Source: Apostichopus japonicus (lineage: Eukaryota; Echinodermata; Holothuroidea; Aspidochirotida; Stichopodidae). Taken from it: 64,000 nt of DNA. Within the stretch, counting starts at the first letter, position 1; the number at the start of each line of letters is the position of its first letter. The notes under the pieces were generated by a model. That model did not search any database. It was not told the origin of the DNA and saw nothing but the letters and a program-made list of their open reading frames with translations. Made by a program: the position numbers and the translations under genes. Shown here in pieces: positions 51,545-62,222 of this stretch. The stretch covers positions 22,757,713 to 22,821,712 of the forward strand of contig NC_092574.1 in the NCBI RefSeq assembly GCF_037975245.1, read 5' to 3'.

Positions 51545-51589
51545 TTTGCCCATGAAGAAGATCCTGCTAGGATCAAAACACCAGGCCCT
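51545..51589 (+). mobile_element. Degenerate hammerhead/Penelope terminal-repeat fragment
   Basis: ATGAAGAAGATCCTGCTAGG then ATCAAAACACCAGGCCC matches the hammerhead block of the 11.4- and 59.3-kb copies, but the first core C is A, the G of GAAA is A and GTC is ACC. Stem II is intact. It should be catalytically dead. Confidence 0.7.
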
Positions 51590-52867
51590 ATATTATATCA
51601 AATTAATTTCTGTCAAATTAATGTTTTTCTGTCATTAATGTCAATCAAATTAATGTCATTCTCGAGCAATTTTTGGGCTTCCACACTTTTCCTATGAATA
51701 TGCAACAAATGTAAAAAAAAATTAAATGTCCTGTTCATTATGTAAAATAAGATTCACCAGTCAAGTGAATGGCGGAAACACTTATTATTTTTTCTTATCG
51801 AACAACATTCAAAATGTATCAAAATGAACCAAATTAGCCGCCTTAAAAACTTACAAGATTTACAAAATTTGCAAATGTCTCTCTTCTTGTTACTAGCAAA
51901 AACGATTGAAAAAAGGTTGTAATTATGAAAATAAACAAAGAGGTTAGCTTTGATCTAATTGGTTACTTGTTCCTCTATCAATATTTGGTGAAAAATGAAG
52001 TTACTTTGTCAAGAATGGTCAACTCAACTCTTCAACCTCAAATCAGTAACTTGCATGACATTAGGAAAAATTAATTCTTCTAAGGCAGCCGATCTCAATT
52101 GTTGCGAAAGAAGAAGAAGAAAAAACATATAAAATAAGGCTCCATTTTTCTTCTTTTTGAAATCTCAATTGGAGAATAAACTTAACTAAGAAAGGCTAAA
52201 TTTGCAAAACAAAATTGTACAAAAAGAATTAAATTTGTACATTTTTAATCAAGACAAATTCAGATTTTTCTGTAAAAATGACATATTCTTAAGTTTTCAG
52301 AGAAGTATTATTCAACCACACCTATAGATCTCAAAGAAAAAAATATCTTCAAATTTATTGTATCCATCCAGGTCTTCGAAGTAGGAAGAATAAATTGGTT
52401 ATGGTTGAAAGTTCTTTCAATCAACAAATATATAATCAAAGAGCAAAGTTATTTTCTTGACTTTAGAACTGGCAATTTTTATCCACTTTTCTCAAATGAA
52501 ACTGGCTCTTGTAACCCATGAGAAAAGAGATCTATTTTGATTCTACTGGCTTAATTCGTTCAATCGACAAAGACAAAAATGGAAACAAGAGCAGCAGGAT
52601 GTTAGTGTAAATGATATGTTGAAAAATATTCCAAATATTTCATACATAAGTTACGACCTTCCTGTAAAGTGAAATTCTATGCCGCGTCAGGATCTTGTGT
52701 GGACACTATCCTGTGCAAAGCTATGTGTTTGGAAAAAAAAAATTAAACAGATAATTAAAAATATTTCTAATTTGTAAATATCTTTACAATTTTGTTTTTG
52801 TGTTTTTGTTTTTTTGACCAGTGTTGTCTACAGTATATTAGCATTACCTCAAAATGTATGTATTTTA

Positions 52868-53097
52868 GATCCTCCTGCAAGCAGGAACTCGCGAAGAAGC
52901 CATCATTGGCTTATCAAAGCTGCAAGCTGACCGAAGTCAGTCTCTTACATTCATATTTATCGTCTATGATTATGAATTGTCAATTGTCAACAACTCTGTA
53001 ACTGGACGACATACATTAATCTTGGAGTGACTCAAACTCGGGACCTTATGATTGAAAGGCACGGGCTTTAACCACTGAGCTAACACTTCCTGTATAA
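52868..53097 (-). mobile_element. tRNA-derived SINE
   Basis: On the minus strand GGAAGTGTTAGCTCAGTGG has a perfect Pol III A box (TAGCTCAGTGG), followed about 30 bases on by a B-box-like GAGTTTGAGTC. The first bases pair with CACTCC at the end of the tRNA-like head. A non-tRNA body of about 150 bp follows (GCTTTGATAAGCCAATGATGG). No flanking duplication was identified. Confidence 0.65.
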
Positions 53098-53735
53098 GGT
53101 AGGATAGTTAACCACCGGCGTTAACATGACAGGTAAGGAAAGGCAAAAGAGCACAAATTTTGATAGTAGAGAAGAAAACGAAAATTTGTACAAATTGGTG
53201 TATAAATTACACAAGGTTTACTTCACCACTGATAAAAGAACATGGTCAAAATCCTGGAGAGCAGTGAAAAATGAAAAACTTTCCTAAGCAGTGAAATTAA
53301 CATATTATAATATATCCATATATATCTAAAGTTCTAGTATTACTTGGCCCAAAACTTCGGACCTCAAACATTGGCATGAAAGCACTTTGCAAAGGAGCAT
53401 GAAATCAATTTTCTGGTAACTCATAACTGGAGAATATTCACAGATAAATTCAAGTACAACGGGTATGCTTAAAGGACTAAGGGTTAAAGCTGGAGCCGGG
53501 CGGGTGGAGGCGGGGGGTAGAGGCGGGGGGTGGAGGGGGACGACTCCAGTTGCCTCCTTGTGGTGTTCATTTCCACTATACATCTCTCCATCAATTGTTT
53601 GTTTTTCATAAATACCACTCATTTTCCTGCAATGAGGTTTTTTTTTTCTCTCTTTTCTCTTCCCATTTGTAAAACGATCGAGAGAACTGCAAATATGGCA
53701 AGACAAGCACCAACGCTCGGTGTGAAAATATCCAA

Positions 53736-53845
53736 CTACACGCTGGTTTGGGGTATCAGTGGGTTCTCTTCTGTGGGCTCTGATGTCTGTTGTTGGTCTC
53801 TGTGCAACTCAACTGTAGTGGTCGTCGAAGGATTGTCAGAGTTTC
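53736..53845 (-). CDS. Unrecognised gene, last coding exon
   Basis: A strong pyrimidine tract and acceptor (CCCTTTCGTTAG) precede 35 codons and TAG. The residues are polar: NSDNPSTTTTVELHRDQQQ, then TSEPTEENPLIPQTSV. The first two bases complete a Gly codon from the exon at 55775-56042, and the phase fits exactly. The low-complexity Thr/Gln/Glu content suggests a disordered C terminus. Confidence 0.75.
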
Positions 53846-55774
53846 CTAACGAAAGGGAAAAAGAAATTGTGAAAGAGAAGTTATTTCAGTAAAACGTTGC
53901 TTGTTTGACCCGTTTGCCTGCTTTGTGACGTCTCTTTGTCATGTGGTTAAGATATGAGTATAGTATCATAACTTTATGTTCTTATAACATCGGCGATAAC
54001 TTCCGATAAGTAAAGCCCGATCGGATCCCATATTTCAACATTTCGATGGAAGATCTACCACGATATCATGATATACAAAACCAAAACTTACATTGTGTGC
54101 ACAAAAGAATCAGAACAGAGTTGTCAATAAAGTCCAAAAAAAAAAAAAAATTGGAATTTAGGGGTAAGTTTAATCCTGATATATCTCAGTCCAACAAAAC
54201 AGACGATTCTTTTTTGAAGCAGGTGGTCATCTTTCTAGATATCTAGTTTCTAGTTTTCAAGATGTCCAACTTTAAAACTTTGTGGATGTTAACAATCTTC
54301 CTTTCTCACTTCTCTTATGGATGAGATTAATTCTTCGATATTAATCGTTTATGTTGTCCTAATTTCTTAACGCTTTGTGATGTAAAACTATGTCACTCAG
54401 CTAACAGGCTGATGGAGTGAACGAGTTAAATCTGTCCCAAGAATAAACAATTTAACCAAAACATTCTACAGTCATTTAGCTGCCTTGACAATTTGCAAAG
54501 TTAATTGTTATACTCATGTGTAGCAACAACCCAATTAAACTACTCATATGGATTGCACCAAATCTACTTCTTGCACCAAAAGTTTCCAATATCCAGTACA
54601 AAATATTCGTCTCGCCTTGGACTTAGAGCTGACAAATCAATTTGTCACGAGCCTCTTGAACAAGTGTTATATCAATGAATGAATACTAGCTAACTACATG
54701 GCTTTATTGAAATTGATCAGAAATATTTGGAAACTTGCTTACAAAACCATTGTCTATAAGATCAGCCGGTACATTACAGAGTCAGCATTGACCCTAACAT
54801 TTTATTAGACCACATGAGATACAATAGATAAGATTTCTAACATGTCCTTGCCGAAAACTGACCGTGTGAAAAACATGGTGTGTTAATGTCTCCGAGCACG
54901 AGAGCATCAGCATTCTGCAACAAACAGCTATTTGCAAATGGTGAACAGAATTAAAATATTCTTTCTTTTTCTTTATTTTGTTTTGTTTATAAATAAACAC
55001 AGTTGAAAATTTGAACACTGAACTTCTAACAGAAAGGAAGGATGGAATCATTCCTATATTTTTATCATAACAACTTCAAAATAAGACCTTAACTTCCACC
55101 AAAAATCAATAGCAAACAGAGGTGCAAAGGTGGGGAAGTCTATACAACAAATATGCTTTTATTATGGTTTTCATATGTTTACAAGGTTTTCATATTTTGA
55201 CTGTTGCCAATCTCAAATGACCTTTGACCTAGCAAAAAACAATATTAAGCTGCACCTGCCACCCAACTATAAGAATTTGTTGTTTCTTTTGGAGAAGTGA
55301 AATTCAATATTTACATTAAATTTCAATTCTTTCAATAGCAAGATCATTTTACCAAAGCTTCAGTGAACAAAATTCATTGCACCTTCCCCAAGTATTGGAC
55401 AAGAGAGGTCATAATATACTGTGGCACAATATCATTTCTCCGATGAGGAAGTTACTTGACAATCCTTGATGAAGGACCTGTAGTAAAAATGACTATGACT
55501 GTACAGTGTTCATTCACAGCTAACACATGGGTTTGAGGAACAACCATGGCGAGACTTCCTCATAAACAAACATCACAATCTAGAATATCACTGGATGTGT
55601 ACACTGTGGAACTTAATTTTTTACTTCACATGACATCTGAGACTGAAAGAACATCGGTTCGTCACGAGTAGATATTGTAATCTTCCTAATCATTGTGACA
55701 TTTTCTCGACGTTTGTAATTTCAGAGCATGTATGCTGTTTCATTTTTTTCTATTAATATTTATATTTTATTTAC

Positions 55775-56042
55775 CTTCATTAGTACTAGCCTGATTTGTC
55801 TCTGCAACCTGGAAGTCATTCTCATGTGATTCTGATCCGTCTGGCGTAGACACCATGACAATCTGAACGATATTGCCACGCGGTAGAGTTATATGGTTCG
55901 TCAGAGGTATCCTTACGGTCTCTACTTCGTTATACCTGTAGTCCAGGTCGGTTGCTGGTTCATCATCCAAACCGGCTCCAAACATTAGTTGGCTAAGTTC
56001 TAGGGCGTACAATGCCTCTTCACTGAGTTGAGGTGGAAGAGT
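55775..56042 (-). CDS. Unrecognised gene, penultimate coding exon
   Basis: Flanked by TTTTCTTAG and GTAAAT. Encodes 89 residues: an acidic helix-like start (PPQLSEEALYALELSQLMFG), DDEPATDLDYRYNEVETV, then a beta-like RIPLTNHITLPRGNIVQIV and an acidic, polar end. If the donor were not used, TAA would follow after two codons; the exact phase match to the exon at 53736 argues for splicing. I do not recognise the family. Base use is higher in GC than the flanks. Confidence 0.8.
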
Positions 56043-56114
56043 CTAAGAAAAGTAGAAAACCACAATGAAAGAAATGAGGAACATCGTAATTAAGTACAAG
56101 AGTGCCCCAACAAG

Positions 56115-56176
56115 CTCAAATGCATATGCAAATGCACATGCAAATGAAATATGCAAATGAAATTATGCAAATGATA
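56115..56176. promoter_or_regulatory. Cluster of four POU octamer motifs
   Basis: ATGCAAAT occurs perfectly at 56126, 56138, 56151 and 56165, 12-14 bp apart, about 80 bp upstream of the 3' splice site of the exon at 55775-56042. It could equally be a short tandem repeat that creates octamers by chance. Confidence 0.45.
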
Positions 56177-56282
56177 TATGCAACTTCTTCAATTCTATCA
56201 TGGTATAAAAATATCAATTCTAATCTTATCACTCAACTACCGTAGATCAGATTTGTTGTGATCACATGAGAAGAAATCAATT

Positions 56283-56625
56283 CTAGGTCCAGGCCTCCAA
56301 ATTCAGATTATTAACTGACTAAATGCCAGTGGATTTTGCCATTTTGCCAGTTGACGACAAAGAGGTATTTCCATTTGTGCTGGTAGACATAAAAGACATA
56401 AGTACATGATAAGTAGGGTAACAATCATCTTTCAGAAAAACATGTGATTTTGACAATCATTATATGTCCCTTATAATATCAATCAGCAAGTATTATTCAT
56501 GCTGCTACCATTTAGCCTGTACACCTATCAGCTAATGCTTGCTATAATTCAGGAAAGTGCCGGTGGGAAATTGATTTGCATTTTTTTAAGCACTTTTCAG
56601 CAAGTCGCTAAAATTGTGACTCTAG
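56283..56625 (+). repeat. Dispersed repeat family 1 (second copy)
   Basis: Shares GGTCCAGGCCTC, ATGCCAGTGGATTT, TTTGCCAGTTGA, CTGGTAGACAT and ATAATTCAGGAAAGTGC, in the same order, with 31833-32440. No coding capacity seen. Confidence 0.65.
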
Positions 56626-57280
56626 GCCAGCTATCCGATCATTTAATCAATTACAGCAGGTTCACTTGACAAGGTATAAGTTTAAATCTGATTACCTTTT
56701 AAAAAAAAAATCAAGTTGATTGCAAGTCACATGACAAGATGAATCTGTTTCATTGTGCCCACATGACAAACATGACAACCATATATACCCCAATATAAGA
56801 TTTAGTCTTTCCCGCTCAAGTAACTGGATTCTGTAAATCCCTCACTTGTTCACTCACTCATTCACTTAACTGATTCGTAGTTATATCATGAAAGCATGTA
56901 ATATCCCTCGATCTTATTTCATTTGGATTGCAATCAATCAATCCATCAGAAAACAATTAACTTGTAGTATATTTGTTAATATGTTGTTTCATGTTGATTG
57001 CAGGATGAGATAAACCATGATTCTGGGTACATCCTAACAAATCATCAATTTACATCAAATTGAATTTCATTGACTATTAAGAGATTCATCAATTTTTTTT
57101 CTTATGGTATTCCACATGAAAATTAAGCTTGATTAGTCAAGGTTCAATTCAAATAGTGGACTTAAAAATTTGCAAACTTTGCTAATTATCTAAATCTGCT
57201 TTAAACATGTGATTAATACTGGTATGAAAAGTATCTGGTGGTACTGAATATTCAGGAAACCAAACCTGCTAATTACTCAC

Positions 57281-57301
57281 TCGCTCAGACACCTCCTTTT
57301 G
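57281..57301 (-). CDS. Unrecognised gene, candidate 21-nt microexon
   Basis: Between a good acceptor (ATATTTTTGCAG) and a strong donor (GTGAGTAAT) lie exactly seven codons, QKEVSER, phase 0 at both ends, matching the phase-0 start of the exon at 55775-56042. Flanking sequence has no other use for such paired signals. Further upstream exons were not found. Confidence 0.5.
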
Positions 57302-58132
57302 CTGCAAAAATATAGAGGGATGTCTTATTTTGATCAATTATAATCTTAGCTAATCTTTGTAGGTTTAGTAACCAAACAAAAAGGTTGATCAAATAATGTC
57401 TCTTCAAGATGAGATCATTGTGATTGCAACAATATCTCTAATCACACAATAATTAACAATATCTGCTTCCCGTATAATTTTACTGTTTTTTAACTTAAAC
57501 TTTGTATCAATCTTAAAAACACCTGGAACTGATAAGGATACAACTACCACAGTGTACATTGACTGTCACTGCTTTGTCTTACCAAAAAAAAAAAAAAAAA
57601 AATGAAAAAAAAAAAATCTGTTAAAATTTGACAATCGTTAGAAAATGTTAATGCATTTTTTATCTTCATATTTTCCACAGGAATAGGAGGCCTTTTAAAA
57701 GACACAGAGAATTCCCCCCTTTTACGTATACTGGATGTGTTAAAATTCATGAAAAACTTGTGAAACATGTCAACATTGACTGTGCCCTTTGGGTATAGCA
57801 CATTTACTGTATTCATTAAGCATGATTAACATACTACATACATGACAACAGAAGTATTTCAGAGTAAAACCTCAAATATTTCAAAGGGAAAATAAGGTTT
57901 GATTACGCTGCATATTATTAACATTGTCTGTTTACAGATAAAAAACATATGGAAGTTACTTAAGCAAATTGATTACATTAGGGATATGATGTTCATTAGC
58001 CATTCCTCTGAGTAATGTACAATGCATGTAAACAATATTGAAAAACCAGCACATAACAAAAAATCAGTGCATTTTAAATGTCAAGTTATGATGTATGCAA
58101 CCTATTACTTATCCAAGTGGGTATACTATATG

Positions 58133-58166
<34 letters not shown>

Positions 58167-59093
58167 TAGATATATATATATGTAATAAAGCATTGCAATC
58201 CTTTCAGTTTTGATGTGTGGAATTTTATGCACCATAAACATTCATTACCATTTCAATTTACACTGAACGTGGCCTAACCGATTTAAAGTTGCTACACAGT
58301 GCGATAACGTTGCTTCATATTTATAAAAATAAATGAATTGAAAGGAATTTGACTAAATCTACTATTCTGTACTTAAAATAACAGCAAAGTTTGTTGAGTT
58401 GCCAGCTTTCAGTTTTTCAAAGATATTTTTTTCCCCCCCAGACAAAAAAATGAATGTCAATTAAATATACAAACGAGAAGTTTTTACAAAAAAGTTGCCT
58501 GGAAAAGAAAAGTGGAAAAAATCATGGAATACGCAAGTATTCACTCACAGAAGTGGCGTATATATGCATTAACAATGAAGCTAGGAGGGGTGTGTTTCTG
58601 AGTTTGATCAGTTCTGATCTTGTGTCAGGTACCACCTCAAGGATAGACAGAAATTGATGATCAAACACAATTGTTTAATCATATTCACTTTTCTTAGAGG
58701 AAACAAAACCCTTGTCTAAATTCTGAATTACAAAGATTTTTTGTCAACCAAGTATTTTATTGGTGAGGTTTAAATAATCCAAACACCAGATAAAAGATAA
58801 TAATCTCCCTTAAAATTATCAACACTGGATGTATTAGTGAGATAAGCACAGCAGGTTGACAAGTAGATCAGCATTACCAGATAAGAGGCCTGTTCAATAA
58901 GACTACAGTTATCACCAAAGTATTGACAATTTTAATCAAATGCTGTCTCTCTCTCTACAAATGGTCAAAACAACATTTTTATTAAATATAATCAAAGTAT
59001 TAAAGGTAAAAAAGTCTTAACTTGAAAACACAAACAGAATATAGACACCACAGAGAATGGTACCCTTGAATTCAAAGTGAACAGCCACCGAAG
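57302..59093. other. Noncoding, probably intron of the unrecognised gene
   Basis: AT-rich, with a poly-A stretch at 57582-57616 and a (TA)n tract at 58135-58182. No exon found. Confidence 0.5.
58135..58182. repeat. (TA)n microsatellite
   Basis: About 20 TA units with a short TAGATAGA interruption. Confidence 0.92.
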
Positions 59094-59317
59094 ACTTATA
59101 CCTGGGGTGGGCAACTTACGACCCGCGGGCCACATGCGGCCCGTCAGTGATTTTTTTGCGGCCTGTGAGATGTCTCAAGAAAAAGAAGAAAAAATCAGTC
59201 TATTTTACATCATCACAAAAACGAGCTAGCTTCTTAAAATTTATCAAAATAAAATAAAACTGTTAGCAAACTGCTTATCCACTAGAGAGCCTGTGTAATA
59301 GAATGTGTAAAAGTAAG

Positions 59318-59362
59318 TTGGCCTGACGTTTCGATCCTAGCAGGATCTTCTTCAGAGGCTAA
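59318..59362 (-). ncRNA. Hammerhead ribozyme motif in the PLE 3' region
   Basis: On the element's sense strand: stem I arm TTAGCCT, core CTGAAGA, stem II GATCC-TGCTA-GGATC, core GAAAC, cleavage triplet GTC, stem I arm AGGCCAA. Stem I pairs four bases, then a mismatch and two more. Stem III is the self-complementary ACGT and has no loop, so activity would need two copies pairing. Hammerheads of this minimal type are known from PLE terminal repeats. Confidence 0.75.
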
Positions 59363-59666
59363 ATGACAAGTTACAGTAACAGAGGGGACAAAAACACGCA
59401 CAGAATACAGACAGGTTAATGAGCACGGTGAACACAATGAGATGGATGAAAGGGGATTATAAGTAGAAAGCAACAGGAGAAGAGGAGAGGAAGGAGATAA
59501 ACTGTGGAGGGACAAAGAGAGGATTAAAGGCACAGGGTAGGGAATAAACTAGAGAGGGACAAAGACAGAAAGGTGTGAAGAAAAATGGAGGGGAAGAGAG
59601 CTGTGAGAAGAAGAGTGAAAGGGGGGGGGGGGAGAAAGGGGAGAATTAGTAGGGAACAGAGGAAAG

Positions 59667-60419
59667 TTAGTCATGTCCTTCCTGAATGTTCAGCCCATGA
59701 GGTTGAATGGTACGAAGGCGTTGCATCCAGAGCCTCTCTCTGCTGATTCGTACTAGGTCAGGACGGCTACCTAAGGATTCAATCCCCTGTAGGGACATGT
59801 CGTTAATGGTATGGTTGGGAAGGTTAAAATGTTCTCCAACTGGGGTCTCAGTCTTCATGGTGTTGACTGTGGATCTGTGACCATAGAATCGCTTCTTGAG
59901 GGTGGTTTTGGTTTCGCCAACATACTGGATGCCGCAAACTCTACAAGAGATCAGATAGATGACATTGGTGATAGTGCAAGTGATGTGACCCTTAGTCTTG
60001 TGTGTGAGTTGCATGCTGTGGCTGGTGATGGAAGTGGATTCAACAATGTGGTGGCTGCAGACGATGCATCTCGAAGTACGATCACATTTGAAGGTACCAT
60101 GCTGAATGGGTGTGGGGTTAGAAGTTAGAGGTGGAACAGCAGCGCGTACAAGAAGGTCTCGTAGGTTGCGTGGTCGTCTGTAGGCGATGATGGGTTTTTC
60201 AGGGACGGCTCGTTGGAGTCTATCTGAAGTGAGGAGAATGTTGTGGTTGTTAGAGGTGATTTTCTGAAGGGGAGGAAGATTTGGGTGGAAAGTAACAACC
60301 AGGGGCAGCTTGTTGTCGCAATCTCGTCCCTTTTTGTCCTTCACTGCCAAAGTAGATGATCTGGAAAGGGAGCGGACTCTCTGAATGGCTTCACGCACCC
60401 TTCTGGCACTATGGCCCTT
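59667..60419 (-). CDS. PLE ORF, C-terminal part: GIY-YIG endonuclease
   Basis: About 250 codons, ending in TAA. The nuclease core shows VIYLISCRVCGIQYVGET, then KTTLKKRFYGHRSTVN and GEHFNLPNH, the PLE form of GIY-YIG with the Cys pair before YVGET. Upstream, FKCDRTSRCIVC holds further Cys. It continues the RT frame at 60422-62222 across a one-base frameshift, so as it stands it is a broken half. An independent ATG start is not evident. Confidence 0.9.
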   Translation of the reverse strand, partial: KGHSARRVREAIQRVRSLSRSSTLAVKDKKGRDCDNKLPLVVTFHPNLPPLQKITSNNHNILLTSDRLQRAVPEKPIIAYRRPRNLRDLLVRAAVPPLTSNPTPIQHGTFKCDRTSRCIVCSHHIVESTSITSHSMQLTHKTKGHITCTITNVIYLISCRVCGIQYVGETKTTLKKRFYGHRSTVNTMKTETPVGEHFNLPNHTINDMSLQGIESLGSRPDLVRISRERLWMQRLRTIQPHGLNIQEGHD

Positions 60420-60421
60420 CT

Positions 60422-62222
60422 GGCAATAAGGTTTTTTTCCAAAGCATCTGTATGGCGAATGAAAGAGGAATTGTTAGAGCAAATGCGACGAAGACGAAGT
60501 GCTTGACTGTAGGCAATTCCAGACTTGCAGTGACGGGGATGGCAGCTTGAAGAATGGAGATACTGGTGTGTGTCTGTGGGCTTGGTGTTTAAGTCTGTAG
60601 AGAGAGAACCGTGTTCCTTGCGAACAGTCACATCGAGAAAGTTAACCTGTTGGTGAGAGTAATCAGAGGTGAATTTGATGGTGCTGTGGAAAGAATTGAT
60701 GTGATTGATGAAGGTGAGCAGGCTATCCTCATCACTGGTCCAAATGAAGATGTCATCAATGTAGCGCCACCAGATTAGGGGACGGCAGGGAGCCGTACTG
60801 AGCATGCGTTCTTCAAGGCTAGACATAAACAGACATGCAAAGGAAGGAGCCATCCTGGTTCCCATGGCAGTCCCGTGTCTTTGAAGGTAATGCTTGTCCA
60901 TGAACGTGAAGTTGTTTTTGGTGAGAACCTGTTGCATGAGAGCTTTGATGTCAGAGATGGGTGGACAAGGGTGGACCTTCTTAGACAGGGCTGCACACGT
61001 GGCTGCGATACCTTCAGCATGAGGGATGTTAGTGTACAGAGAAGTGACGTCGAAAGTACCGATGATGGCTGTACTGGGGATTTGGTTTTTGATATCTTCA
61101 AGTTTCCTGAGGAAATCTGGAGTGTCATGGATATAAGAATTAATCTGAGGAACAAGAGGTTTGATGAAGTGGTCCACAAACAAGGATATCTTCTCGGTGG
61201 GGGACCCATTGCCCGAGATGATAGGCCTACCAGGGTTACCAGGCTTGTGAATTTTGGGCAGGAGATAAAACCTGGCTGCCTTACAGTCTGTGGGAGAAAG
61301 GAAAGAAACAGCCTTCTTAGAGATCTGGTTCCGCTGGTACATATCAGTGATGGTCTGTTTTATCTGCTGGGAGAAAATATCTGTGGGATCAGAATCAAGA
61401 AGAGTGTAAATATCACTGTTGGAGAGATGGCGCATGGCTTCCTTGATGTAATCCTGTCGATCCTGGATGACAACTGCAGAACCTTTGTCGGCTGGCTTGA
61501 TGATGATGTCACTGCGAGACATCAGTGAGGAGAGTGCTGTACGCTCATCTCTAGGAAGGTTGTCGTGTGTTCTGCGGAGAGGAGAGTTTGACTGGTTAGT
61601 CTCAGAGCTGACGACCTGTGTGTAGGCTTCTAAAACAGGGACTCTGTTCTTAGGAGGCATCCAAGAACTTTTCTTGCAGAAGGGTTCCCGTTCAGTTGGA
61701 GGATCATCTAGGAAAAACTCACGAAGGCGAATTCTGCGAAAGAAATGAGTAAGATCTTGACTCAGTTCCGCTTGGTCAAATGCTGGAGGAGTAGGACAGA
61801 AGTTGAGTCCTTTGGAGAGAAGCCTAAGGTCTGCACTGGTAAGAGTAGAAGAAGATAAGTTAACAACTGCAGTTGAGGATGGTGGTTCAGACTCAGGTGG
61901 AGTCTGGGGCCTTCTAAAACGGTTGCAAGCGGTACGTTTGCGTCTTTTCTGAAGGTCAGTCATTTTCTTATTTCTTCTTTCTGTGAGTTCAATGTTCTGC
62001 TGAGACAAACACAAGTTAATTTTGTTAGTGTACTGAGTCCATTCGTCATCGGTGCAGCACGACTGTAAATCAAGCTTCAGCCTCAGGATATCAACGTTGA
62101 GGCTATCTAAGGACAATTGGCAGTGTTTGGTGAGGATGTTGATGAGACGGATGGAGGTGCTGTGTAAGGCTCGGTTCCACTCTCTCTGGAGTCCTGGAGG
62201 GAGTGTCCCTAGTGCTGGTTGG
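60422..62222 (-). CDS. PLE ORF, N-terminal part: reverse transcriptase
   Basis: About 600 codons, open from the element's edge. RT motifs in order: FYLLPKIHKPGNPGRPIISG, FDVTSLYTNIPHAEG (catalytic Asp), GTAMGTRMAPSFACLFM, WWRYIDDIF (catalytic Asp pair) and QQVNFLDVTV. The N-terminal part is basic and helical. After about 60422 the frame runs only ~27 more codons to a stop at 60341, while similarity continues in the next frame. The likely lesion is a lost base in CCAGAAGG near 60420. Confidence 0.92.

Larger units (their letters stand above)
44991..53735. other. Noncoding stretch: intergenic DNA and/or long 3' UTR
   Basis: Almost 9 kb of AT-rich sequence with no exon on either strand that I can defend. 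On the minus strand it lies directly downstream of the stop codon at 53736, so part may be a long 3' UTR. It contains a poly-G run (45677), AAT/GAT microsatellite (49380-49430), a TA/CA repeat (50600-50715), a dead hammerhead-like fragment (51545-51589) and a SINE (52868-53097). Confidence 0.55.
59246..62222 (-). mobile_element. Penelope-like retroelement (PLE) with RT and GIY-YIG domains
   Basis: About 3 kb flanked by the 11-bp direct repeat TAAAATTTATC (59235-59245, 62223-62233), which marks its insertion into the hAT element. It is transcribed on the minus strand. The reading frame is open from the very 5' edge with no ATG, so the 5' end is probably truncated. A single frameshift near 60420 separates the RT part from the nuclease part. 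The 3' noncoding region (59246-59666) holds a hammerhead motif and purine-rich sequence. Confidence 0.93.

Noticed and set aside
53530-53892. 120-codon plus-strand ORF
   Set aside because: Antisense to the last exon of the unrecognised gene, whose acceptor, phase and stop make the minus-strand reading far stronger.
59282-59533. Minus-strand ORF with EEDPARIETSG
   Set aside because: This peptide is the translation of the hammerhead core and PLE 3' region, not a protein.
60775-61528. Overlapping ORFs of 144 and 217 codons inside the PLE on other frames or strand
   Set aside because: Shadows of the RT frame; the RT motifs occur only in the frame annotated.
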